The notes below the pieces were generated by a model. The model saw only the letters and a program-made list of their open reading frames with translations. It had not been told where the DNA came from and did no database searches. A DNA stretch of 64,000 nucleotides, taken from the NCBI GenBank assembly GCA_035048495.1, contig JASUTR010000247.1, positions 304,057 through 368,056 on the forward strand, written 5' to 3'. Both the position numbers and the translations under genes were made by a program. Source of the DNA: Euptelea pleiosperma. Lineage: Eukaryota; Streptophyta; Magnoliopsida; Ranunculales; Eupteleaceae. Position 1 is the first letter of the stretch, and every line of letters starts with the position of its first letter. This document shows positions 51,101-63,773 of the stretch, in pieces.

Positions 51101-54100
51101 AATGTAACTCACAAACTGAGTTCAATTTGTGACGTTGACGCACGGATGGAGCTAACTTGTTTCGACTGTCGAATCTTGTTCCAACACTCAAATGTGTTGA
51201 AACAATAGTAATGAAGAGTTTGAGTCCAATTACGAGGTCCGGTTGCGAAAGTCACAAGTTATAGGCTTCGGAATGTAACACTCAAACTGAGTCAATTTGA
51301 GACGTTGACGCACGGATGGACCTAACTTGTTTCGACTGTCCCGAATCTTGTTCCAACACTTCAAATGTGTTGAAACAATAGTAATGAAGAGTTTGAGTCC
51401 AATTACGAGGTCCGGTTGCGAAAAGTCACAAGTTATAGGCTTCGGAATGTAACCACAAACTGAGTCCATTTGAGACGTTGACGCACGGATGGAGCTAACT
51501 TGTTTCGACTGTCCGAATCTTGTTCCAACACTTCAAATGTGTTGAAACAATAGTAATGGAAGAGTTTGAGTCCAATTGAGGTCCTTTGCGAAAAAGTCAC
51601 AAGTTATAGGCTTCTGAATGTAACACACAAACTGAGTCCAATTAATGACATTGACGCACGGATGGAGCCAACTTGCTTCGACTGCCCTAATCTTGTTCCA
51701 ACACTTCAAATATGTTGAAACAATAGTAATGGAAGAGTTGAGTCCAATTACGAGGTCCGGTTGCGAAAAAGTACAAGTTATAGGCTTCAGAATGTAACAC
51801 ACAAACTGAGTCCAATTAAGATTGACGCACGGATGGAGCAATTGCTTCGACTGCTCCGAATCTTGTTCCAACACTTCAAATGTGTTGAAACAATAGTAAT
51901 GGAAGAGTTGAGTCCAATTACGAGGTCCGGTTGCGAAAAAGTCACAAGTTATAGGCTTCTGAATGTAACACACAAACTGAGTCCAATTTTGACGTTGACG
52001 CCGGATGGAGCTAATTGTTTCGACTGTCCCGAATCTTGTTCCAACACTTCAAATGTTTTGAAACAATAGTAATGGAAGAGTTTGAGTCCAATTAACGAGG
52101 TCCGTTGCGAAAAAGTCACAACTTATAGGCTTCGGAATGTAACACACACTGAGTCCAATTTGAGACGTTGACGCACGGATGGACCTAACTTGTTTCGACT
52201 GTCACGAATCTTGTTCCAAAACTTCAAATGTGTTGAAACAATAGTAATGGAATAGTTTGAGTCCAATTACGAGGTCTGATTGCGAAAAAGTCACAAGTTA
52301 TAGGCTTCTGAATGTAACACACAAACTGAGTCCAATTAATGACATTGACGCACGGATGGAGCCAACTTGCTTCGACTGCTCCTAATCTTGTTCCAACACT
52401 TCAAATGTGTTGAAACAATAGTAATGGAAGAGTATGAGTCCAATTACGAGGTCTGATTGCGAAAAAGTTACAAGTTATAGGCTTCTGAATGTAACACACA
52501 AACTTAGTCCAATTAATGACATTGACGCACGGATGGAGCCAACTTGCTTCGACTGCTCCTAATCTTGTTCCAACACTTCAAATGTGTTGAAACAATAGTA
52601 ATGGAAGAGTTTGAGTCCAATTATTAGGTGCGGTTGCAAAAAAGTCACAAGTTATAGGCTTCAGAATGTAAATCACAAACTGAGTCCAATTAATGACATT
52701 GACGCACGGATGGAGCTAACTTGTTTCGACTGTCCCGAATCTTGTTCCAACAATTCAAATGTGTTGAAACATAGTAATGGAAGAGTTTGAGTCCAATTAT
52801 GAGGTCCGGTTGCGAAAAAGTCACAAGTTATAGGCTTCTGAATGTAACACACAAACTGAGTCCGATTTTAGACGTTGACGCACGGATGGAGCTAACTTGT
52901 TTCGACTGTCCCGAATCTTGTTCCAACACTTTAAATGTGTTGAAACAATAGTAATGGAAGAGGTTTGAGTCCAATTACGAGGTCCAGTTGCGAAAAAGTA
53001 CAAGTTATAGGCTTCGGAATGTAACTCACAAACTGAGTTCAATTGTGACGTTGACGCACGGATGGAGCTAATTTGTTTCGACTGTCTCGAATATTGTTCC
53101 AACACTTCAAATGTTTTGAAACAATAGTAATGAAAGAGTTTGAGTAAAATTATGAGGTCCGGTTGCGACAAAGTCACAATTTATAGGCTTCGGAATGTAA
53201 CACACAAACTGAGTCCATTTTGAGACGTTGACGCACGGATGGACCTAACTTGTTTCGACTGTCACGAATCTTGTTCCAACACTTCAAATGTGTTGAAACA
53301 ATAGTAATAGAAGAGTTTGAGTCCATTACGAGGTCGGTTGCGAAAAAGTCACAAGTTATAGGCTTCGGAATGTAAAACACAAACTGAATCCAATTTGAGA
53401 CGTTGACGCACGAATGGAGCTAACATGTTTCGACTGTCCCGAATCTTGTTCCAACATTCAAATGTGTTAAAACAATAGTAATTGAAGAGTTTGAGTCCAA
53501 TTATGAGGTCCGGTTGCGAAAAAGTCACTAGTTATAGGCTTCGGAATGTAACACACAAACTGAGTCCAATTAAACACATTGACGCACGGATGGAGCTAAC
53601 TTGCTTCGACTGCCCCGAATCTTGTTCCAACACTTCAAATATGTTGAAACAATAGTAATGGAAGAATTCGAGTCTAATTACGATGTCCGGTTGCGAAAAA
53701 GTCACAAGTTATAGGCTTCGGAATGTAAAACACAAACTGAATCCAATTTGAGACGTTGACGCACGAATGGAGCTAACATGTTTCGACTGTCCCGAATCTT
53801 GTTCCAACACTTCAAATGTGTTGAAACAATTGTAATGGAAGAGTTTGATTCCAATTATGAGGTCCGGTTGCAAAAAAGTCACAAGTTATAGGCTTCAAAA
53901 TGTAAATCACAAACTGAGTCCAATTAATGACATTGACGCACGGATGGAGCTAACTTGTTTCGACTGTCCCGAATCTTGTTCCAACACTTTAAATGTGTTG
54001 AAACAATAGTAATGGAAGAGTTTGAGTCCAATTTCGAGGTCCAGTTGCGAAAAAGTCACAAGTTATAGGCTTCGGAATGTAAATCAAAACTGAGTCCAAT

Positions 54101-55807
54101 TTGTGACGTTGACGCACGGATGGAGCTAATTGTTTCGACTGTCTCGAATATTGTTCCAACACTTCAAATGTTTGAAACAATAGTAATGGAAAGAGTTTGA
54201 GTAAAATTAAGAGGTCCGTTGCGAAAAGTCACAATTATAGGCTTCGGAATGTAACACAAACTGAGTCCAATTTGAGACGTTGACGCACGGATGGACTAAC
54301 TTGTTTCGACTGTCCGAATCTTGTTCCAACACTTCAAATGTGTTGAAACAATAGTAATGGAAGAGTTTGAGTCCAATTACGAGGTCCATTGCGAAAAAGT
54401 CACAAGTTATAGGCTTCGGAATGTAACTCACAAACTGAGTCCAATTTGAGACGTTGACGCACGGATGGAGCTATTGTTTCGACTGTCTCGAATCTTGTTC
54501 CAACACTTCAAATGTTTGAAACAATAGTAATGAAGAGTTTGAGTAAAATTATGAGGTCCGGTTGCGAAAAGTCACAAGTTATAGGCTTCGGAATGTAACA
54601 CACAAACTGAGTCCATTTTGAGACGTTGACGCACGGATGGACCTAACTTGTTTCGACTGTTACGAATCTTGTTCCAACACTTCAAATGTGTTGAAACAAT
54701 AGTAATGGAAGAGTTTGAGTCCAATTACGAGGTCCGGTTGCGAAAAAGTCACAATTATAGGCTTCGGAATGTAACTCACAAACTGAGTTCAATTGTGACG
54801 TTGACGCACGGATGGAGCTAACTTTTTCGACTGCTCCTAATCTTGTTCCAACACTTCAAATGTGTTGAAACAATAGTAATGGAAGAGTATGAGTCCAATT
54901 ACGAGGTCCGTTGCGAAAAAGTCACAACTTATAGGCTTCTGAATGTAACACACAAACTGAGTCCAATTTGAGGCGTTGACGCACGGATGGAGCTAACATG
55001 TTTCGACTGTCCCGAATCTTGTTTCCAACACTTCAAATGTGTTGAAACATAGTAATGGAAGAGTTTGAGTCCAATTATGAGGTCCGGTTGCGAAAAAGTC
55101 ACAAGTTATAGGCTTCTGAATGTAACACACAAACTGAGTCCAATTTTAGACGTTGACGCACGATGGAGCTAACTTGTTTCGACTGTCCGAATCTTGTTCC
55201 AACACTTCAAATGTGTTGAAACAATAGTAATGGAAGAGTTTGAGTCCAATTACGAGGTCCGGTTGCGAAAAAGTCACAAGTTATAGGCTTCGGAATGTAA
55301 AACACAAACTGAGTCCAATTTGAGACGTTGACGCACGATGGAGCTAACATGTTTGACTGTCCCGAATCTTGTTCCAACACTTTAAATGTGTTAAAACATA
55401 GTAATGGAAGAGTTTGAGTCCAATTATGAGGTCCGGTTGCGAAAAAGTCACAATTATAGGCTTCGGAATGTAACACACAAACTGAGTCCAATTAAACCAT
55501 TGACGCACGGATGGAGCTAACTTGCTTCGACTGCCCGAATCTTGTTCCAACACTTCAAATATGTTGAAACAATAGTAATGGAAGAGTTTGAGTCTAATTA
55601 CGAGGTCCGGTTGCGAAAAGTCACAAGTTATAGGCTTCGAATGTAACACAAACTGAGTCCAATAAAGAATTGACGCCTGGATGAGCTAACTTTTTCGACT
55701 GCCCGAATCTTGTTCCAACACTTCAAATGTGTTGAAACAATAGTAATGGAAGAGTTTGAGTCCAATACGAGGTCCGATTGCGAAAAAGTCACAACTTATG
55801 GCTTCTG

Positions 55808-55935
55808 AATGTAACACACAAACTGAGACCAATTTGAGACGTTGACGCACGATGGAGCTAACTTGTTTCGACTGTCCCGAATCTTGTTCAAATACGAGGT
55901 CCGAGTTGCGAAAAAGTCACAAGTTATAGGCTTCG
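55808..55935 (+). repeat. Truncated monomer t, rearranged region (128 bp)
   Basis: Junction reads 'gttcaaatacgagg'. Followed by a G monomer with 'aacatacaaac'. Confidence 0.75.
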
Positions 55936-56807
55936 AATGTAACATACAAACTGAGTCCAATTTGAGACGTCGACGCACGGATGGAGCTAACAGTTTCGAC
56001 TGTCCCGAATCTTATTTCAACACTTCAAATGTGTTGAAACAATAGTAATGGAAGAGTTAGTCCAATTATGAGGTCCGGTTGCGAAAAAGTCACAAGTTAT
56101 AGGCTTCAATGTAACATCACAAACTGAGTCCAATTTGACATTGACGCACGGATGGAGCTAACTTGTTTCGACTGTCCCGAATCTTGTTCCAACACTTTAA
56201 TGTGTTGAAACAATAGTAATGGAAGAGTTTGAGTCCAATTACAGGTCCGTTGCGAAAAAGTCACAAGTTTATAGGCTTCGAATGTAACTCACAAACTGAG
56301 TCCAATTTGGACGTTGACGCACGGATGGAGCTAATTTGTTTCGACTGTCCCGAATCTTGTTCCAACACTTCAAATGTTTGAAACAATAGTAATGGAAGAG
56401 TTTGAGTCCAATTATGAGGTCCGGTTGCGAAAAAGTCACAAGTTTATAGGCTTCGAATGTAACACACAAACTGAGTCCATTTTGAGACGTTGACGCACGG
56501 ATGGAGCCTAACTTTTTCGACTGTCCACGAATCTTGTTCCAACACTTCAAATGTGTTGAAACAATAGTAATGGAAGAGTTTGAGTCCAATTACGAGGTCC
56601 GGTTGCGAAAAAGTCACAAGTTATAGGCTTCGGAATGTAACGCACAAACTGAGTCAATTTGTGACGTTGACGCACCGGATGGAGCTAACTGTTTCGACTG
56701 TCCCGAATCTTGTTTCCAACACTTCAAATGTGTTGAAACATAGTAATGAAAGAGTTTGAGTCCAATTATGAGGTCCGGTTGCGAAAAGTCACAATTATAG
56801 GCTTCGA

Positions 56808-56934
56808 ATGTAACACACAAACTGAGTCCAATTAAGAAATTGACACCGATTGAGCCAACTTGTTTCGAACTGCCCCAAATCTTGTTCCAATTACGAGGTC
56901 CGGTTGCGAAAAAGTCACAAGTTATAGGCTTCGG
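56808..56934 (+). repeat. Fused H/t monomer (127 bp)
   Basis: An H start ('aattaagaaattgac', 'ccccaaatc') runs straight into the t deletion junction 'ttccaattacgagg'. In the accurate region H and t are separate neighbours. Confidence 0.75.
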
Positions 56935-59900
56935 AATGTAACACACAAACTGAGTCCATTTGAGACGTTGACGCACGGATGGAGCTAACATGTTTGACTG
57001 TCCCGAATCTTGTTCAACACTTCAAATGTGTTGAAACAATAGTAATGGAAGAGTTTGAGTCCAATTACGAGGTCCGGTTGCAAAAAAGTCACAAGTTATA
57101 GGCTTCGAGATGTAATCACAAACTGAGTCCAATTAATGACATTGACGCACGGATGGAGCTAACTTGTTTCGACTGTCCCGAATCTTGTTCAACACTTTAA
57201 ATGTGTTGAAACAATAGTAATGGAAGAGTTTGAGTCCAATTACGAGGTCCAGTTGCGAAAAAGTCACAAGTTATAGGCTTCGAATGTAACTCACAAACTG
57301 AGTCCAATTTGTGACGTTGACGCACGGATGGAGCTAATTTGTTTCGACTGTCTCGAATCTTGTTCCAACACTTCAAATGTTTGAAACAATAGTAATGAAG
57401 AGTTTGAGTAATTATGAGGTCCGGTTGCGAAAAGTCACAATTTATAGGCTTCGGAATGTAACAACAACTGAGTCCAATTTTGAGACGTTGACGCACGGAT
57501 GGACCTAACTTGTTTCGACTGTCACGAATCTTGTTCCAACACTTCAAATGTGTTGAAACAATAGTAATGGAAAGTTTGAGTCCAATTACGAGGTCCGGTT
57601 GCGAAAAAGTCACAAGTTATAGGCTTCGGAATGTAACTCACAAACTGAGTCCAATTTGAGACGTTGACGCACGGATGGAGCTAATTGTTTCGACTGTCCC
57701 GAATCTTGTTCCAACACTTCAATGTGTTGAAACAATAGTAATGGAAGAGTTTGAGTCTAATTACGAGGTCCAGTTGCGAAAAAGTCACAAGTTATAGGCT
57801 TCGGAATGTAACACACAAACTGAGTCCAATTTGACGTTGACGCACGGATGGAGCTAACTTGTTTCGACTGTCTCGAATCTTGTTCCAACACTTCAAATGT
57901 TTGAAACAATAGTAATGAAGAGTTTGAGTCCAAATTATGAGGTCCGGTTGCGAAAAGTCACAATTTATAGGCTTCGGAATGTAACACACAAACTGAGTCC
58001 AATTTTGAGACGTTGACGCACGGATGGACTAACTTGTTTCGACTGTCAGAATCTTGTTCCAACACTTCAAATGTGTTGAAACAATTAATGGAAGAGTTTG
58101 AGTCCAATTACGAGGTCCGGTTGCGAAAAGTCACAAGTTATAGGCTTCGAATGTAACTCACAAACTGAGTCCAATTTGAGACGTTGACGCACGGATGGAG
58201 CTAACTTGTTTCGACTGTCCGAATCTTGTTCCAACACTTTAAATGTGTTGAAACAATAGTAATGGAAAGTTTGAGTCCAATTACAGGTCCGTTGCGAAAA
58301 AGTCACAAGTTATAGGCTTCGAATGTAACACACAAACTGATCCATTTGAGACGTTGACGCACGGATGGACCTAACTTGTTTCGACTGTCCGAATCTTGTT
58401 CCAACACTTCAAATGTGTTGAAACAATAGTAATGGAAGAGTTTGAGTCCAATTACGAGGTCCGATTGCGAAAAAGTCACAAGTTATAGGCTTCGAATGTA
58501 ACACACAAACTGAGTCCAATTAATGACATTGACGCACGGATGGAGCCAACTTGCTTCGACTGCTCCTAATCTTGTTCCAACACTTCAAATGTGTTGAAAC
58601 AATAGTAATGGAAAGTATGAGTCCAATTACGAGGTCCGATTGCGAAAAAGTTACAAGTTATAGGCTTCTGAATGTAACACACAAACTTAGTCCAATTAAT
58701 GACATTGACGCACGGATGGAGCCAACTTGCTTCGACTGCTCCTAATCTTGTTCCAACACTTCAAATATGTTGAAACAATAGTAATGGAAGAGTATGAGTC
58801 CAATTACGAGGTCCGATTGCGAAAAAGTCACAACTTATAGGCTTCTGAATGTAACACACAAACTGAGTCCAATTTGAGGCGTTGACGCACGATGGAGCTA
58901 ACTGTTTCGACTGTCCCGAATCTTGTTCAACACTTCAAATGTGTTGAAACAATAGTAATGGAAGAGTTGAGTCCAATTAGAGGTCCGGTTGCGAAAAAGT
59001 CACAAGTTATAGGCTTCTGAATGTAACACACAAACTGAGTCCAATTTTAGACGTTGACGCACGGATGGAGCTAACTTGTTTCGACTGTCCCGAATCTTGT
59101 TCCAACACTTAAATGTGTTGAAACAATAGTAATGGAAGAGTTGAGTCCAATTACGAGGTCCGTTGCGAAAAGTCACAATTATAGGCTTCGAATGTAACTC
59201 ACAAACTGAGTCAATTTGTGACGTTGACGCACGGATGCTAATTTGTTTCGACTGTCCGAATCTTGTTCCAACACTTCAAATGTTTTGAAACAATAGTAAT
59301 GGAAGAGTTTGAGTAATTATGAGGTCCGGTTGCGAAAAAGTCACAAGTTTATAGGCTTCGGAATGTAACACACAAACTGAGTCCAATTTGAGACGTTGAC
59401 GCACGGATGGACTAACTTGTTTCGACTGTCCCGAATCTTGTTCCAACACTTCAAATGTGTTGAAACAATAGTAATAGGAAAGTTTGAGTAAAATTACGGG
59501 TCCGTTGCGAAAAAGTCACAAGTTATAGGCTTCGGAATGTAAAACACAAACTGATCCAATTTGAGACGTTGACGCACGATGGAGCTAACATGTTCGACTG
59601 TCCCAATCTTGTTCCAACATTCAAATGTGTTAAACAATAGTAATGGAAGAGTTTGAGTCCAATTATGAGGTCCGGTTGCGAAAAAGTCACTAGTTATAGG
59701 CTTCGGAATGTAACACAAACTGAGTCCAATTAACACATTGACGCACGGATGGAGCTAACTTTTTTCGACTGCCCGAATCTTGTTCCAACACTTCAAATAT
59801 GTTGAAACAATAGTAATGGAAGAATTCGAGTCCAATTACGAGTCCGGTTGCGAAAAAGTCACAAGTTATAGGCTTCAGAATGTAACACACAAACTGAGTC

Positions 59901-60053
59901 CAATTAAAGAAATTGACGCACGGATTGAGCTAACTTGTTTCGACTGCCCGAATCTGTTCCAACACTTCAAATGTGTTGAAACAATAGTAATGGAAGAGTT
60001 TGAGTCCAATTACGAGGTCCGATTGCGAAAAAGTCACAACTTATAGGCTTCTG

Positions 60054-60179
60054 AATGTAACACACAAACTGAATCCAATTTGAGACGTTGACGCACGGAT
60101 GGAGCTAACTTGTTTCGACTGTCCCGAATCTTGTTCCAATTCAGATCGGTTGCGAAAAATAGTCAAAGTTATAGCTTCG
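60054..60179 (+). repeat. Truncated monomer t, damaged (126 bp)
   Basis: Junction degraded to 'ttccaattcagatcgg', followed by 'gaaaaatagtc'. The most disrupted t copy, with mixed insertions and deletions. Confidence 0.65.
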
Positions 60180-62641
60180 AATGTAAACATACAAACTGAG
60201 TCCAATTTGAGACGTCGACGCACGGATGGAGTTAACATGTTTCGACTGTCCCGAATCTTGTTCCAAAACTTCAAATATGTTGAAACAATAGTAATGGAAG
60301 AGTTTGAGTCGAATTACGAGGTCCGGTTGCAAAAAATCACATGTTATAGGCTTCGGAATGTACACACAAACTGAGTCCAATTGAAGACATTGACGCACGG
60401 ATGGAGCTAACTTTTTTCGACTGTCCCGAATCTTGTTCCAACACTTCAAATGTTTTGAAACAATAGTAATGAAAGAGTTTGAGTAAAATTATGAGGTCCG
60501 GTTGCGACAAAGTCATAATTTATAGGCTTCGGAATGTAACACACAAACTGAGTCCATTTTGAGACGTTGACGCACGGATGGACCTAACTTGTTTCGACTG
60601 TCACGAATCTTGTTCCAACACTTCAAATGTGTTGAAACAATAGTAATGGAAGTTTGAGTCCAATTACGAGGTCCGGTTGCGAAAAAGTCACAAGTTATAG
60701 GCTTCGGAATGTAACTCACAAACTGAGTTCATTTGTGACGTTGACGCACGGATGGAGCTAATTTGTTTCGACTGTCTCGAATCTTGTTCCAACACTTCAA
60801 ATGTGTTGAAACAATAGTAATGGAAGAGTTTGAGTCCAAATACGAGGTCCAGTTGCGAAAAAGTCACAAGTTATAGGCTTCGGAATGTAACTCACAAACT
60901 GAGTTCAATTTGTGACGTTGACGCACGGATGGAGCTAATTTGTTTCGACTGTCTCGAATCTTGTTCCAACACTTCAAATGTTTTGAAACAATAGTAATGA
61001 AAGAGTTTGAGTAAAATTATGAGGTCCGGTTGCGACAAAGTCACAATTATAGGCTTCGAATGTAACACACAAACTGAGTCCATTTTGAGACGTTGACGCA
61101 CGATGGACCTAACTTTTTCGACTGTCACGAATCTTGTTCCATCACTTAAAATGTGTTGAAACAATAGTAATGGAAGAGTTTGAGTCCAATTACGAGGTCC
61201 GGTTGCGAAAAAGTCACAAGTTATAGGCTTCGGAATGTAACTCACAAACTGAGTTCAATTTGTGACGTTGACGCACGGATGGAGCCAACTTGCTCTGACT
61301 GCTCCTAATCTTGTTCCAACACTTCAAATGTGTTGAAACATAGTAATGGAAGAGTATGAGTCCAATTACGAGGTCCGGTTGCGAAAAAAAATCTCAACTT
61401 ATAGGCTTCTGAATGTAACACACAAACTGAGTCCAATTTGAGGCGTTGACGCACGGATGGAGCTAACATGTTTCGACTGTCCCATCTTGTTTCAACACTT
61501 CAAATGTGTTGAAACATAGTAATGGAAGAGTTTGAGTCCATTATGAGGTCCGGTTGCGAAAAAGTCACAATTATAGGCTTCTGAATGTAACACACAAACT
61601 GAGTCAATTTTAGACGTTGACGCACGGATGGAGCTAACTTGTTTCGACTGTCCCGAATCTTGTTCCAACACTTTAAATGTGTTGAAACAATAGTAATGGA
61701 AGAGTTTGAGTCAATTACGAGGTCCGATTGCGAAAAAGTCACAAGTTATAGGCTTCGGAATGTAACTCACAAACTGTGTCCAATTTGAGACGTTGACGCA
61801 CGGATGGAGCTACTTGTTTCGACTGTCCCGAATCTTGTTCCAACACTTTAAATGTGTTGAAACAATAGTAATGGAAGAGTTTGAGTCCAATTACGAGGTC
61901 CAGTTGCGAAAAAGTCACAAGTTATAGGCTTCGGAATGTAACTCACAAACTGAGTTCAATTGTGACGTTGACGCACGGATGGAGCTAATTTGTTTCGACT
62001 GTCTCGAATCTTGTTCCAACACTTCAAATGTTTTGAAACAATAGTAATGAAAGAGTTTGAGTAAAATTATGAGGTCGGTTTGCGACAAAGTCACAATTTA
62101 TAGGCTTCGGAATGTAACACACAAACTGAGTCCATTTTGAGACGTTGACGCACGGATGGACCTAACTTGTTTCGACTGTCACGAATCTTGTTCCAACACT
62201 TCAAATGTGTTGAACATTATAGTAATAGAAGAGTTTGAGTCCAATTACGAGGTCCGGTTGCGAAAAAGTCACAAGTTATAGGCTTCGGAATGTAAAACAC
62301 AAACTGAATCCAATTTGAGACGTTGACGCACGAATGGAGCTAACATGTTTTGACTGTCCCGAATCTTGTTCCAACATTCAAATGTGTTAAAACAATAGTA
62401 ATAGAAGAGTTTGAGTCCAATTATGAGGTCCGGTTGCGAAAAAGTCACTAGTTATAGGCTTCGGAATGTAACACACAAACTGAGTCCAATTAAACACATT
62501 GACGCACGGATGGAGCTAACTTGCTTCGACTGCCCCGAATCTTGTTCCAACACTTCAAATATGTTGAAACAATAGTAATGGAAGAATTCGAGTCTAATTA
62601 CGATGTCCGGTTGCGAAAAAGTCACAAGTTATAGGCTTCAG

Positions 62642-62768
62642 AATGTAACACACAAACTGAGTCCAATTAAAGAAATTGACGCCTGGATTGAGCTAACTTG
62701 TTTCGACTGTCCCGAATCTTGTTCCAATTACGAGGTCCGTTGCGAAAAGTCACAATTATAGGCTTCGG
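62642..62768 (+). repeat. Fused H/t monomer (127 bp)
   Basis: H start 'aattaaagaaattgac' with 'gcctgg', then the deletion junction. Followed by G. Confidence 0.78.
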
Positions 62769-63645
62769 AATGTAACATACAAACTGAGGCCAATTTGAGA
62801 CGTCGACGCACGGATGAGTTAACATGTTTCGACTGTCCCGAATCTTGTTTAACACTTCAAATGTGTTGAAACAATAGTAATGGAAGAGTTTGATTCCAAT
62901 TATGAGGTCCGGTTGCAAAAAAGTCACAAGTTATAGCTTCAGAATGTAAATCACAAACTGAGTCCAATTAATGACATTGACGCACGGATGGAGCTAACTT
63001 GTTTCGACTGTCCCGAATCTTGTTCCAACACTTTAAATGTGTTGAAACAATGTAATGGAAGAGTTTGAGTCCAATTACGAGGTCCAGTTGCGAAAAAGTC
63101 ACAAGTTATAGGCTTCGGAATGTAACTCAACAATTGAGTCCAATTTGTGACGTTGACGCACGGATGGAGCTAATTTGTTTCGACTGTCTCGAATCTGTTC
63201 TAACACTTCAAATGTTTTGAAACAATAGTAATGAAAGAGTTTGAGTAAAATTATGAGGTCCGGTTGCGACAAAGTCACAATTTATAGGCTTCGGAATGTA
63301 ACACACAAACTGAGTCCATTTTGAGACGTGACGCACGGATGGACCTAACTTGTTTCGACTGTCACGAATCTTGTTCCAACACTTCAAATGTGTTGAAACA
63401 ATAGTAATGGAAGAGATTTGAGTCCAATTACGAGTCGATTGCGAAAAGTCACAAGTTTATAGGCTTCGGAATGTAACTCACAAACTGAGTTCAATTTGTG
63501 ACGTTGACGCACGGATGGAGCTAACATGTTTCGAATGTCCCGAATCTTGTTTCAACACTTCAAATGTGTTGAAACATAGTAATGAAAGAGTTTTGAGTCC
63601 AATTAAAGGTCCGGTAGCGAAAAAAGTCACAACTTATAGGTTCTG

Positions 63646-63773
63646 AATGTAACACAAACTAAGTCCAATTAAAGAAATTGACACCCGGATTGAGCTAACT
63701 TGTTTCGACTGCCCCAAATCTTGTTCCAATTACGAGGTCCGGTTGCGAAAAAGTCACAAGTTATAGGCTTCGG
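63646..63773 (+). repeat. Fused H/t monomer (128 bp)
   Basis: H start with 'gacacccgg' and 'ccccaaatc', then the deletion junction. The tail onward is clean and enters a G monomer. Confidence 0.78.

Larger units (their letters stand above)
48148..61758 (+). repeat. Rearranged, indel-rich satellite segment
   Basis: It starts with a G monomer in superunit phase, but the order of t monomers afterwards (55,808; 56,808; 60,054) does not match earlier copies. Long runs of consensus-like monomers (about 48.5-51.6 kb) alternate with D-D pairs (52.3-52.6 and 58.5-58.8 kb). An F monomer near 53,720 follows a J tail directly. No non-satellite sequence is seen. Confidence 0.6.

Noticed and set aside
51533..51973. 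Longest open reading frame, 146 codons on the minus strand
   Set aside because: It spans several monomers in the indel-rich region, where frame shifts happen to avoid stops. Its translation is the same monomer peptide in different frames.
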